DNA of 64,000 nucleotides from Branchiostoma floridae (lineage: Eukaryota > Chordata > Leptocardii > Amphioxiformes > Branchiostomatidae), in NCBI RefSeq assembly GCF_000003815.2, contig NC_049991.1, forward strand, positions 19,025,604 through 19,089,603, given 5' to 3'. The position numbers were made by a program, and so were the translations under genes. A model generated the notes under the pieces. The model did no database searches. It saw only the letters and a list, made by a program, of their open reading frames with translations, and had not been told where the DNA came from. Below are positions 46,264 to 57,447 of this stretch, one piece after another (position 1 is the stretch's first letter; the number at the start of each line of letters is the position of its first letter).

Positions 46264-48726
46264 TTACGTCTGTAGGGATAGAGAACGCTGCAGGCCTGCA
46301 CGTGCCTTGTTGTACATTTCCGTGTCTCCGAATGTGCCATACGATCTATCAAGCGACTTCACGCGAAAATTTCCAGCACCCTGGTAGAGCTCATTCATGC
46401 TAGGTTCGCCTTTTGCCTTTGCAACAAAGAGTCTCTCAGCTAAGAACCTGTAGACATGGTCTCGCTCGACCTCCTCCATACTGATGACGTGCTTTCTTGA
46501 GCCGACGACTGTCGGGTTTCTTAAGACGGTGTACAGCACAAGCCACTTGAACTTGGAACGTTTGTTGGCAAAAACGTCGCTGGACTTGAAGGTAAAGTCT
46601 ACATCGACGAGAAGGGGTCTTAATTGAGGGTCTTCATCTCCTGGCCATGTCTTGATCTCAAGCATTTCGCGGTGTTTGCGTTTCGCTGCGTTCAGCAAGC
46701 GTTGACAGAAGACCAATAGAACGGGGTGGTTGTGGCAAACCTGGAAACAAATCATATCGTTATCACTTATCACATTCTTTGTATTCTTCTTCTTTACTAT
46801 TTATCGCTTATAATCAAATCAAATTTTCAACGACCACTGTCGCCTTCTTGAGGATCAATACTGATGTCCAACCACTTCCAATCATACAGAAGGCGACAGT
46901 GGTCGTTGTAAATTGGTCCTTGTACACCGTTATGTTGGAAGAAAGTTTAGCACTGTACGCCCAAAAGTAGTTACTCAAGCAACTGGAGATAATTTTGGAC
47001 ACTGATTTTGGTGACCGTTTCCAATATCATGTCCAGTTGCTTGAGTAACTGCTTTTTGCCGTATCTAATTACCTGGATGTCTAATCTTCATTGACGTTTA
47101 GCACTGTATTATTTGTACTTTTATGTTGTAAAAAAAACAGATAAACAAACAAACCTCGATCCGCAGCATGTCCAGGTACGACCTGAAGCCGACGTCCCAG
47201 TTCTCGAACCCGGGCATGAGGACGCTGCGGTCGATCCTGGCCTGCGACATCCCGCCCAGAAACCCTCACAGCAGCACCCGCAGCAGTGACGTAAACAGCC
47301 CCACCATGACGTTGAAGAAGAACAGGAAGTAGGAAGTGACGTGGTAGAGCTTCCGGTTGTCTATGGCCAACGGGCGGTCCTCGTCGCTCGGGTTGATTTT
47401 GTCATGAGAGAACACGAAGGCCGAGAGGGACATCTGAACGGCCAAGGTTGCAGCGGTGACACCTAACGTCGGCCCTATGTACTGCAGAATCCGAACAATG
47501 AAATTCGGATAACTGACAAGGCCATAGATAATGGCGCAGATAAAGAGAAGTGTCGCCTGTTGGACGATAAAACCCCACAGAATGAAGGCTATCTGCGTGC
47601 CGGAGTACTTCATACCGGAGTAGATAGAGTTCGCGGTGCTTGGCTGGAAACTGCTCGGCATCCAGGACACATCCCCCCGATACAGAGCCCGCATGTGCTT
47701 ACGGTAGTTCACCATGATGACGAGGATGTAAGCGATGTGGATCAGGAGAGCCGCTACCCCGGACACAATCCACGACACCTTGAAAGCGTACAGAAGATGG
47801 TCGATCCTTGGAGCAATAGGTTTGGATTGCTGCCGTATGTACTCAATGAGGACGGCGCCGTTTTCCATCTCGAGAACTGCAAGAGAATACAGGCAAAGGA
47901 AAGACACCACCATGGTTGTCGTCATGCGTGCCGAAAAACGGACCCCGTCCTCCGCACGGGTGTACTTCCGAAAATACCACTTGTACCACGGAACGGGTCC
48001 TGTGTCGGGCCTCGTCTTTGCAAAGAGCCGTCGGACGTACCGAAAGTCGCTGTCCCCCGCGACTTTGTCGAAGTCGTCGTCGACGACACTACGACATCCT
48101 TTAGTCCAGAAGTTCTTACAACACGACACAGACAGTTCAGCGAATTTTACGACTAGGATAAGGTGGCAAATAGCGCCCGGTAAGGTTATTTCTAACTCTG
48201 CTGATACAAAGGAGGGATTGTTGAGGCACCCCATGTGTTCTAGGACGTACACAACGAACCACATGATTGAGTAGCAAAGTCCGAGAGGTAAGCCGACCAT
48301 TCTGTACCTGGTTTTCAGGCAGGCCAGGAAGGGAAAATACACGAGTCCAACCTCCATGGCAGAAACCAGGGCGATGAGTTGCTGTAGCCATGGCTTCGAG
48401 TCGTTGTCGGGCAGTTTAAACCACTTGTCGAAGTGATCACCGAAGGACCCGTTGAACAGAGTCACGCACATGTTGGTGGAGGCGCCCAGTGTGATCGCGT
48501 AGGCCCAGCGGTTTCGCCCCGTGTCGAGGAAGTTCACCGGGACGAGCAAGCCCGGCCGGCGGCACCTGCTGCCTCCACTCCCGCTGCGACGCCCTCCATC
48601 GCCCCGGCTCTCCAGGAACGAGAGCAGCAGAAGGATGGGGATCGCCACGATGAGAGCATAGTCGGAGAAAGATACAGTGTCCACCGTAAAGCAGTACACT
48701 GTACTGTTTGTTATATTGGCTGCCAT
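46264..48726 (-). CDS. STRA6-like multi-pass transporter, copy A, interrupted by an in-frame TGA
   Basis: Coding exons 47155-48726 (1572 nt) and 46264-46740 join in phase 0 for 682 codons before the final stop, matching copy B along the whole length: PVNFLDTGRNRWAYAITLGA, LYRGDVSWMPSSFQPS, MKYSGTQIAFILWGFIVQQ, DNRKLYHVTSYFLFFFNVMV, FRSYLDMLRIEV, FKWLVLYTVLRNP. Codon 487 (47266-47268) is TGA where copy B has Gly, in the loop after the last hydrophobic helix. Downstream sequence stays open and conserved (MSQARIDRSVLMPGFENWD). The stop is therefore recent, a polymorphism, or an assembly error; the truncated product would lack the conserved C-terminal region. The chosen start (MAANITNS) aligns with copy B; an ATG 18 codons upstream is possible. 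The first exon fuses what are five exons in copy B, while the intron after RIE is absent from copy B. Confidence 0.88.
46828..46908. repeat. perfect 21-bp inverted repeat, hairpin with 39-nt loop
   Basis: The arm CAACGACCACTGTCGCCTTC plus one T (46828-46848) is exactly complementary to 46888-46908. It lies in the intron of STRA6-like A. It may be a short MITE or a transcribed hairpin. Confidence 0.85.
46955..47100. repeat. shortened inverted-repeat element related to that at 9.1 kb
   Basis: AAAGTAGTTACTCAAGCAAC and CCAGTTGCTTGAGTAACTGC occur in opposite orientation about 60 bp apart, followed by the ATTACCTGGATGTCTAATC box. It is the same family as 9089-9374, in the STRA6-like A intron. Confidence 0.75.
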
Positions 48727-49535
48727 TTTGGCCACTGACTGGCTCCCACCCACATGTGACGGTAGCTGCGTATACGTCATGTGCAATGTTTGCTCTGTAA
48801 GGTTGGGCGAGTTAATGATCAATGGGCAAGGGGAAAGTTTACTTCGGGTCAATAACCTGTTAAGGTCGTGCTTGCGCAAGTTAAGGACTTCTGTAGACAA
48901 TACAAACAAGGATAACAAGATAGCTTTGATATAACAGGTACACGTAGTGTACTTGAATTCCTGCACAATTTGATGAGAAAGGGACACAAAGTCGATTCGA
49001 TTTATCGTATTAACAGTTTATTTTCTTTAATGTGAAACATCATAACAGGATGGCAAATCTGAAATATACAAGAGCTCATATCAGTTTACATTCTCATCGA
49101 GAATTAAAAAAAAAAAGGTACAAAATCTGTCAAATGTTTCTTGGTCTCAATCTATTTATCCCCTCTTGAGTCGTTATGTTTGGAAGTTTGTACCAACGTT
49201 ATGCAAAATAAGCCATTGGCTAGCGCTCTCTAATATGCACGATTAAAAAAACAGGCATGTTGAGGTAGAGGATAACAGAATGTCTCTGACGTCATCATGA
49301 CGCATGCGTCTTTAACCCACCAACATGGCGGACCCTAGATGACGTTACAGGTCACGTGACTGCGAAGTTACGAGCACACATCACTTGGCAATGTATAAGT
49401 ATTCTGCAAGCAGATGTTAGGCTGCGGAGATAGTAGTGGTCAGGGTTTTGAGGGTAGCAAGCTAGCCAGTAAAAATCTTTACCAATACTATTTCAACGAC
49501 CCAACCTCTGTTTGGAGAATGATATAACGTTATAT
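48727..49535. other. spacer between STRA6-like A and the sulfotransferase-like gene
   Basis: AT-rich sequence with no coding exon. It includes the probable promoter region of STRA6-like A and, near 49497-49526, one end of the CTCTCC MITE family (AACCTCTGTTTGGAGA). Confidence 0.45.
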
Positions 49536-51520
49536 CTACTGCGTCCCGTTTTCGCGGGCTTGTAAGCGGTAATGGACGACAGTTTGGACTTTCGCCTTCT
49601 GTAGAAGTATTGTCTCGTTCCTAGGCAACGCAGACGACAATATATGGTTTCTTCTGTCCGTTATAACACCGGGAAGTTCTATTGGGAAGGTCCCCACAAG
49701 GGAAGTGGTATTGTCCGTCAAGTCTCTCTCCGATTTCACAAACTTGTATCCAAACTTTCGTATCGCTTCAGAACACCTTCCCTGTATCTTGGTTGCCCCG
49801 GCAACCGTCAGATTCTTTCTCCACTCTCCGTTTCCGTCTTTTACGTCTTCCCTCTTTCGTTCTATCCTCGCGACCACCCTCTGAAGGTCCGCCGCGCTGG
49901 CAGGCCGGTGACCGAGAAACGACAGGACGTTCTCGGCGAGGGTCCGGGGGTCGGCCCGAAGGTCCTCGTACCTCAGCACGGCGTAGTTCGTGCGGAAAGG
50001 CGGGCTGCTGCGTGACCAGTACAGCAGGTTCGTCACCATGCCGATACACATTCTCGTCATGTCGGTGGCTGTTAGGGCCAGGCCGCTGCAGAGGGTGTGA
50101 AGAAGAATGTTGTAGTTGTAAACAAAGAATTTAAGATGAAAATCGTTGGACAATTATAACAGCGATACGATTTTTTTAAAAACGATATCAAACTGTAACT
50201 GCTAACACAAAAATTGAAGTAACACATTTTTAGGGAGGGGCAGGTATGTGTGTGTTGGGAGTTACAGTCCAACTACAGATTCAGAATGGCTTCTACCAAC
50301 ACAGAAAGACTTTCAAGTTTGTATAAAAGTTTCTATATATAGGTTATGCCTATAATGTTTGAATTCGACTATGAATCAATGAATGAAATCGTTCACCATA
50401 CAATGAGCTTCATGTCCGAGAGTGTGCTGCGTTCAGGACATCGAAAACATGATAATAATTGACGAAAATACCATACAATATTTGTATTGTAAGCACGAGT
50501 CTAAAATATTATCATATATGTATAGTAGCATATATCAGTACGTGTATTATTAGTGCATTATACGTATATATAAGCATTATGAGAAGAGAAGAGAGGAAAG
50601 GGAATGTCGTTTACGGATACAGAACTTCAACTTCAATGCACAAACTTCTCAACTCACCCTCTCGTGTCAAAGAAGCCCCTTCTCTCCACGTCTGTCGCCC
50701 GTCTCTTTGGCACTGCGTTCATCCACGACACCAGCACCGCACGTGGGTCGTGTACAGCCTCTACAACTCTCACGTTCAAGGTCTCGTCTTCAACCAACGA
50801 CTGGAAGTGTTCCACGTGCGTTATACCCGCGATCATGACCACCACCGTCGCCTTGGCAACGCAGAGTGACGTCATGCGTCGGACGATCTCGGCCGGCGAG
50901 CCGTGGCATGAGAAGCCCTGCCGCAAGGGGGCGTACTTCTGTATCTCTCGACAGAACATGTCCTTGGCAACACTGGGGGGAACCCCGCCCCCTAACTCTC
51001 CGTAGGAGTCGTCTCTGCTGAAAATCTTGTCGAAGTCGCAGCGAAACAGAGCCCGTAATGTCACGATTAGAGTCGCCCATTTTCTCTCCCTGTCCGTTTC
51101 GTTCAGAAACAGGCCCTCGGTGTCTGATGACAACGCCCTCTTCTCGGTCTCGGCGAGGCCCGGGGAGTTGGGAAATGGGTCAGCGTACAGGAAAGACCAA
51201 AGATGTTCGGGAAAGTAGAACACGTCCTCCTGTTGGCTGAAGATCTCCCCTACAACCTCCGCGTCCAGTCTCAACTGTGACAGGACTAACACCGCCTTCC
51301 TCGCTACAGATGTGTTGAGGGGTTGTAGTGTTGTAGCAGGCGGTAGTAGGAAGAAGGCATCGCGGTTGACTCTCTGCAGTTTCCCGGCTCCGCTGGTCGT
51401 GACCAGGGGGTTTACTGTGGCATGGCGCGGTCCGGAGAGGCTGAACATGGTGGTCACATACAGCAGGCAGCACACCGCCATCACTGCCGATAGACCACGT
51501 CTGCTACACCACAGAGCCAT
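49536..51520 (-). CDS. carbohydrate (Gal/GlcNAc-type) sulfotransferase-like protein with altered PAPS motifs
   Basis: Exons 50658-51520 and 49536-50085 join in phase 2 for 470 aa. It is a type II membrane protein: a short cytosolic tail MALWCSRRG, then a signal-anchor (LSAVMAVCCLLYVTTMFSL), stem and lumenal domain. Homology to the CHST1/3/7 group shows in KAVLVLSQLRL-x(n)-VGEIFSQQEDVFYFPEHLW, VEAVHDPRAVLVSW and YAVLRYEDLRADPRTLAENV. These enzymes transfer sulfate from PAPS to Gal or GlcNAc in the Golgi. The usual 5'-phosphosulfate loop (R-S/T-G-S-S) reads RLDAE, and the 3'-phosphate motif RDPRAVLxSR reads HDPRAVLVSW, so catalysis is doubtful. The exon extends to an acceptor at 51530 in the same frame (VLKMALW), allowing a longer start from an upstream exon. 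Confidence 0.88.
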
Positions 51521-51741
51521 CTTTAGTACCTGTGGGAACAAGTGGTTACATCAGGATCAGTACAGAACCACTATTGCAGAGGGTTTGAGGCTAAACGTCG
51601 CACAGCTGAAGTTGTGAATGCTGGCTGCATGCCCCCAGCGCAGGGACATAATTTGGCACAAACCTGTTTTGCCACTTACCGTACTGCCGATCGCGCGGAA
51701 AAACAAGAACGCCCGCAGTGCGGCTATGCCAATCAAACATA

Positions 51742-51890
51742 CTCTCCAAGCAGAGGTTGGTGCGGGAAAATCTTGACCTTTTTATTATATATATGCCGCC
51801 TTTTTCTGCTAGCTAACCCCACCTACCATTGGTGATTAGCTGACAGAAAAAGGCGGCATATAAGAAAAAGGTCACGATTTTCCCGAAGCA
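51742..51890. mobile_element. inverted-repeat element starting with the CTCTCCAAGCAGAGGTT end
   Basis: The left end belongs to the CTCTCC family, but the inner arms differ (GCGGGAAAATCTTGACC against GGTCACGATTTTCCCG; GCCGCCTTTTTCTG against CAGAAAAAGGCGGC). It looks like a separate subfamily or a chimera. Confidence 0.65.
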
Positions 51891-51967
51891 AATTCTGCCT
51901 GCAGAATTAATCAAACAGAACCCTTAACTCTGAAACTCGCATATTTATCACATTTCCAAACTGGGTT

Positions 51968-53605
51968 CTCTCCGAGCAGAGGTTTGGCTGTTTTTGACGT
52001 GTTTTTAGTTGTTTTTATCAGGCCCCTATTTTGAAAAGTTTTCTTCGGCTGGAAGACATAAAGAAAACAGTACAAAATAAAAGGCCAGATGAAAACGGCC
52101 TAAAAACACATCAAAAGACAGCCAGAGCCATACCTCTGCTTGGAGAGTAATCCTGTGTTTAATTATACAGGTTGTCAAGCCAATGTTTGAAAGAAAACGC
52201 TCCCTTCCTCCAGCTTGTTCTTGATCTGTCATTCGGTTTGTCGTGAACTGAACTGAACCCCTTCCTGACATCCTGCCCCGACAGTTTACCGCCCTACAAT
52301 GCTACATTAGCACTGTCTCTCTCGGAGTCCTGTTTATGTCAGCAGTCAGACTAGAAGAACTAAGGGTGACAAGAGTGTGCTCTCCAAACAGATGTTAGGC
52401 TGAGGCTGGCTTGGACGTTTTTACGTGTTCTTGTTCGGGTCCGTCTATTTTGTCCTCTTTTCTTCATGTCCGACGGTCTGTTAGAACGCCTAAACACTTA
52501 AAAAATAGCCGAGCCGAACCTCTAGCTGCTTGAATGCTCGAAGAGTAACTGTAAAATGCCCCGCCAATGTAGCCTTTAATAGTATAGCTTGTTCTTGATC
52601 TGTCATTCGGTTTGTGGTGAACTGGACCTCTTCCTGGCATTCTGTCCCTTAATTTACCGCCCTACATTAGCACAGCCTCTCAAGGAGTCCTGTTTATATA
52701 TATCAGCAGTCAGACTAGAACAACTCAGGGTGACAAGAGTGTGTTCTCCAAGCAGAAGTTTAATAGGCTCCGGCTGGCTTGGACGTTTTTACGTGTTCTT
52801 GTTGGGGTCTCTATTTTGTCCCATTTTCTTCATGTCTGCCGGTCTATAAGAACGCCTAAACACTTAAAAAATAGCCGGAGCCGAACCTCTGCTTGAATGC
52901 TTGAAGAGTAAGTTGAAGGCTACATTGACGGGTAATTTTACAGTTAGTAATTGTAAAATTCCCCGTCATTGTAGCCTTTAGTATAGTTTTTTTCTTGATC
53001 TGTCATTCGGGTTGTCGTGAACAAGACCTCTTCCTGACATTCTGTCCCTTCAGTTTACCGACCTACATTAGCGCAGTCTCTCTAGGAGTCATGTTTATAC
53101 ATGTGTCAGCAGTCAGGCTAAAAGAACTCAGGGTGACAAGAGTGTACTCTCCAAGCAGAGGTTAGGCTCCGGCTGGATTTGGTATGTTGTTTTTGTCGCC
53201 AAAACACTTCAAAAATAGCCGGAGCCAAACCTCAGCTTGAATTCTTGAAGACTAACTGTAAAATTCCCTGTAAATGTAGCCTTAGTCTAGTTTGTTCTTG
53301 ATCTGTCATTCGGTTTGTCGTGAACTGGACCTCTTCCTGACATCCTGCCCCGACAGTTTACCGCCCTACATTAGCACAGTCTTTCCAGGAGGTCTGTTTA
53401 TATCAGCAGTCAGGCTTGAAGAACTTAAGGTGATAAGAGTGTGCTCTCCAAACAGATGTTAGGCTCCGGCTGGCTTGGATGTTTTTACGTGTTTTTGTTG
53501 GGGTCTCTATAGATCTATTTTGTCCCCTTGTCTTCATGTCCGTCGGTCTGTAAGCCTAAAGTCACTTCAAAAATAGCCGGAGCAGAACCTCTAGCTTCTA
53601 CTGTA
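51968..53605. repeat. tandem array of MITE-containing composite units
   Basis: Five CTCTCC-family MITEs (about 51968-52147, 52380-52547, 52745-52908, 53147-53252, 53443-53599) alternate with copies of one ~180-bp unique segment (TTGATCTGTCATTCGG near 52214, 52589, 52989 and 53291; ending CAGCAGTCAG...GTGACAAGAGTG). Spacing is 300-400 bp. The MITE and its flank were amplified together by tandem duplication. The array lies in the putative 5' intron of the sulfotransferase-like gene. Confidence 0.85.
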
Positions 53606-54451
53606 TCTCTGCAACACAACCTCTGCTTTGAGAATGCTGGATACATGCTATTTATCTGTTTGTTCATCAGGAGGGTAGGAGATCACAAACTGACGGGAAC
53701 GAAGCGTGAAATCCACAGCAGCTCTGCACAGCATGCAGGGTGATTTATAGGGTTACTTACGGGATGGGTTTATTCTGGGTTAGGGTCATCTGTAGTACCA
53801 GAACAGACACATTACATGTTTTGTTAAATAAACTTGTCCGTAAGTCAATAAGGAATGTATGTGATTTCATATACTAAATGCTGTCGGAATAAACCATGGC
53901 ATTTATATATTACTTTCTTTATATATATTTATGTGCAGGTGCAGGTAAATGCCTGTCTGCCTGCTCATCTGTCGAACCGACATGAGGACCATACTACTTA
54001 TCATTTCGTTGTGCAGGTGTGTGTGTTTGTTTGTCTTTATGTACGTATGTGTGTGTTTGTGTGTGTGTATTTGTTTATGTATGTATGTGTATGTGTCCGT
54101 CTGTTCATCTGTCTGGGAAGATGATCGGATATTTGATATTTGATATGTGGATACATCTTGCGAAAACCCCAAATGGTTAGAATGGGGGACCCTTAGCGGC
54201 CTGCTGTAGTACTGCAGCGAAATGTCAGATTTTTGTATCCTTAGCTTTCATCTGAATATGGCACGCGTACGGTCACTAGATTGGATTAGTAGATAGCTCT
54301 TGTGGTACAGGTTTGAGCCCCGGCAGCTTGTTTAGATTTGTGCCGCTTCAACCTTCCTACAAATTTAAAGCTAAACATCTCCGAGTCTTGGCTTATCTCT
54401 TTGGAGAGCTGCCAACTGGGTCGGGTACCTCCGAGAGGTCAGGTGTGTGTT

Positions 54452-54536
<85 letters not shown>

Positions 54537-55600
54537 ATGTGTGTGTATGTGTGTGTGTTTATGTGTGTGTGTTTGTGTGTGTGTGTTTATGTGTGTTTGT
54601 GTTTATGTGTGTGTTAATGTGTGTTTGTGTTATGTTTATGTGTTTGTTTGTGTGTCTGTCTGTCTGTCTGTGAACACGATAATTGATATTTGGTATTAGG
54701 GTAGAGCTTGATGAAACCTCGAAATGGGGACCCTTAGCGGCTTGTTATGGTACTGCCTTACGGAGGAACTTCCGATGTTTGTATCTTTTGATCTAAAGAT
54801 GGTACGGTCACCAAATTGGATTAGTAGCTAGCTCTTGTGTATGGGGAAGAGTGGTACACATGTACAGGTTTGAGCCGCCGGCAGCTTGTTTCGATTTAGG
54901 TATCTTTAACCTCCCTACAAAAAGCTAAAAAGCGCGGGTTCTGAGCTGCTTATCTCTTTGGAGACCAGCCAACTGGGTCGGGTACCTCCGATAGGTCAGG
55001 TGTGCTCCGGAGTTCACAACAAGACAGTCCCTTGATCAAAACAAGTCCAGCGGGAGCCCAGCTTAGGTCATGTTGATACGATTCTATGGATGGCGCATCA
55101 AGTTTCGGCCATTTCCGCAAAATAAGACTTATCAACTACACTGTAAATCGTACAAAGCAGTTTGAGCAAATGCATGCCATAGATTGTAAAAACAAATATC
55201 AGAAAACATCTGAATATTCTAGGGTCAAAGAAGAAGATGTGAAAGAATTTGTTGTTCGGTATACCATACTCTGCGTTTTGATTCATTTTCTCAACCTTCC
55301 TGACCACTTAAATTTCACCTAACAAAAGATTAAAGACAACTTTTTTGGCCAAACCTTTTTCTTTCTATTCGCACGCTCGCATCAGTTTTGCGGTTTCCCA
55401 GAAGATGTCATCCATATAATCGAATCAGCGTGGAACCGATTCGCAAGGCCATGCACTGCCGTGGCGTGTTGGGTAATCCATTTATTCTGCCCACAAAACT
55501 AGCCAGGGTGCCGACATGGGCTTCTGTTCTATTCCCAAACGTAAAGCTTACATAGTACCGGATAATATGGGACCACATCTATGCTACAGTTTCATGTTGA
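53606..55600. repeat. two-copy ~545-bp duplication with GT microsatellites
   Basis: Segments at about 54110-54445 and 54655-55015 match (GGGACCCTTAGCGGC, TTGGATTAGTAG, AACTGGGTCGGGTACCTCCG). Each is preceded by a GT-rich microsatellite (about 54010-54110; 54437-54660, a long pure GT run). No gene is apparent. The rest of this stretch is unremarkable AT-rich sequence. Confidence 0.8.
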
Positions 55601-55616
55601 ACCAGTCAAAATTGCC

Positions 55617-55645
55617 CTGAGGAAGGTGACAGACGGTCGCCGAAA
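55617..55645 (+). ncRNA. second hammerhead-like core motif
   Basis: CTGAGGA, a 6-bp hairpin (GGTGAC/GTCGCC with one G-U pair, loop AGACG) and GAAA reproduce the order seen at 9291-9320, again with one extra A before stem II. The outer stems are not evident. It probably marks the end of an old retroelement. Confidence 0.3.
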
Positions 55646-55865
55646 TCTCGGTTGAACAGAAGACCTTGTCGTGTACAAAGAATTTTGCCAACCTGATGAA
55701 CCTAAAGTATTCGGACATGTTCACATTCTGGTTGGCACTGACTACGTACTACTTCTGGAATGTTTTTGTTCCCAAGAAACAAAACTGTTAATGTTTCACA
55801 CGTTTTGGCACTGGTTGAGTAGAAACTGCGCGATTGAAATCGCTCCAAGTCTCTGAGGTATATGT

Positions 55866-56532
55866 AATAGTTACCCCATGGGCGGGGCGAGGTTTCTGTG
55901 TATATCGCCAGGCCCACCCACCGAGGGGTTTCTAGTCTCCCCGAGGGCGAAGCCCGAGGGGAGACTAGAAATCCCCGAGGTGGCGGGCCTGGTGATATTC
56001 ACAGAAAACGAGCCTAAGGCCATGGGGTAACTAACTTAGCCCATGGCATACTTCCCCGAAGCTTTTCTAGTTCATCAGCTTTACAAAATGTTACTTTATT
56101 TTGTCCTAAAAGTCCACAATCTTTCTTGTTATTGCTTGAAAAGCTGTGACAGACAGTTTCTGGCTGTAACAACACAAGGTCATTAATCTTGTCAAGACCT
56201 TCCGGGGCAAGGTGCCTGGAGAGACAGAAGTCTGGTGATATTCCTCTGGGCAATTAGAAGTCAAGAGTGGGATTGGTCAGTTATCACATGACACTATTCT
56301 GGTCCCAGAAGATGGTCTCAAAGGTAAGCGAGGATTGGTCAGAACGGGTCACATGAGTAAATCACTCCTAGTTTTCAGGCAGATGTCACCCCTGTTTTCT
56401 TGATATCACCACAGTTTTTCCCTCATTTGCATGAAATAGCAGCACACTTTTTTTCATAGCACCATACTATGTGGATATATCAACAGAAAATGGGGGCTCC
56501 TCATTGGCTGAGGGGAAGTAGCCATGGGCTAA
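55866..56532. mobile_element. composite of two abutting inverted-repeat elements, copy 1
   Basis: A palindromic part (about 55868-56032; ends AGTTACCCCATGG and CCATGGGGTAAC, centre TCTCCCCGAGGGCGAAGCCC) abuts a second element (56036-56530; ends GCCCATGGCATACTTCCCC and GGGGAAGTAGCCATGGGC, TA flanks). The same pair in the same order recurs at 60935-61612. No transposase ORF. Confidence 0.85.
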
Positions 56533-56993
56533 AGTGCAGAGTGCACTAGACTTCGTTTCGTCCAAGCCCTGATGCAAAACTACCTGGCTCCTGTGCCAAG
56601 ACACACGTATCATAACGGTAACGTAACCTTGAATGGATGTTGTTGTGTTTCAAACGTCTTGTATAAAGTCTGGATGGGCATGGAAGAGTTGTACAGCGTT
56701 TTGGAAGACACAATTTCACACCATTTGTTAATTTATCTATTCGATGCAAGGCCAGTAGACCACTTCTGGGCAATGAACTACGTTGTTGGATGATGGAAAT
56801 TAGGAGGGACTCTGGGAGAAAGAGGACAGAGATGAAGAGATAGACAGACAGGGAGACAGATAGCAAGGAGAGAAAATGGTATCACCTGTGATTTTTCTAT
56901 AGATAAGATAATGACTTAAATGAGGCTGTTCGGGCCTTGATCTAAGCTTATCGCTAATATTTGAACCCGAGCATAATATAAGGTGGCACTTAC
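56533..56993. other. intron/spacer between the composite element and the candidate first exon
   Basis: Unremarkable sequence containing a GA/CA-biased stretch near 56810-56880. No exon or repeat family was recognised. Confidence 0.4.
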
Positions 56994-57026
56994 CGATCTG
57001 ACGCACAGTCTGTACCGTCGCGCCAT
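56994..57026 (-). CDS. candidate first coding exon of the sulfotransferase-like gene
   Basis: CCAAGATGG start context, codons MARRYRLCVRS, then a consensus donor (TCG|gtaagtg). Phase 0 fits the acceptor at 51530 and would give MARRYRLCVRSVLKMALW, a basic cytosolic tail before the signal-anchor, 484 aa in all. The exon lies in a CpG-rich island (about 56990-57190). Phase and context support it, but no transcript does. Confidence 0.45.
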
Positions 57027-57273
57027 CTTGGCGTGCGGATGGGCCGAAGTCACGGCCGCGGTACGTTCAGGTGGTCCCTACGGGCGAGCGGCAGTCATGA
57101 CACACCCGCGGCAGGGGCAGGGGAGCACACACTGCTGTAGACGCAGCAGTTGATGCCGCACACCGGGACGCAGAGCTAGAGGGAGTTAGGTCACGGTAAT
57201 TCCCACCTCTTTTGTTGCTGAAAGAATAGAAATATTTGGCAAAACAGGATTTTCGTTCTCTGCGTATGCTTTA

Positions 57274-57447
57274 CTCTCAAAGCAGAGTTTCGGCTCTGGC
57301 GGGCTTTTGACATGTTTTAGGCTTTTTCGTCGTTTTCCAATATTTTGCCTCTGGCTGGCGAGAATTTAAATAAAACGAGACAAAATAGAAAGCCCAACGT
57401 AAACGTCTAGAACAAGTCAAAAACCAACCAGAGACTGAATGGAGAGT
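57274..57447. mobile_element. diverged MITE of the CTCTCC family
   Basis: CTCTCAAAGCAGAGTTTCGG at the left and an inverted, eroded right end (AATGGAGAG) bound a core typical of the family (TTTAGGCTTTTTCGTC and its complement). Confidence 0.7.

Noticed and set aside
47236-47268. A 28-nt mini-intron removing the TGA in STRA6-like A (GTGAGG...TCGCAG)
   Set aside because: It is shorter than any ordinary spliceosomal intron, and its removal would shift the frame.
47266-47268. Selenocysteine at the STRA6-like A TGA
   Set aside because: The paralogue and human STRA6 have no Cys at this position and I see no SECIS-like element in the 3' flank.
57101-57184. Cys-rich terminal exon on the minus strand (LCVPVCGINCCVYSSVC)
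   Set aside because: It has an acceptor-like CTAG and a stop but lies upstream of the better-supported first exon in a CpG island, with no partner exon. The frame is short enough to be chance.
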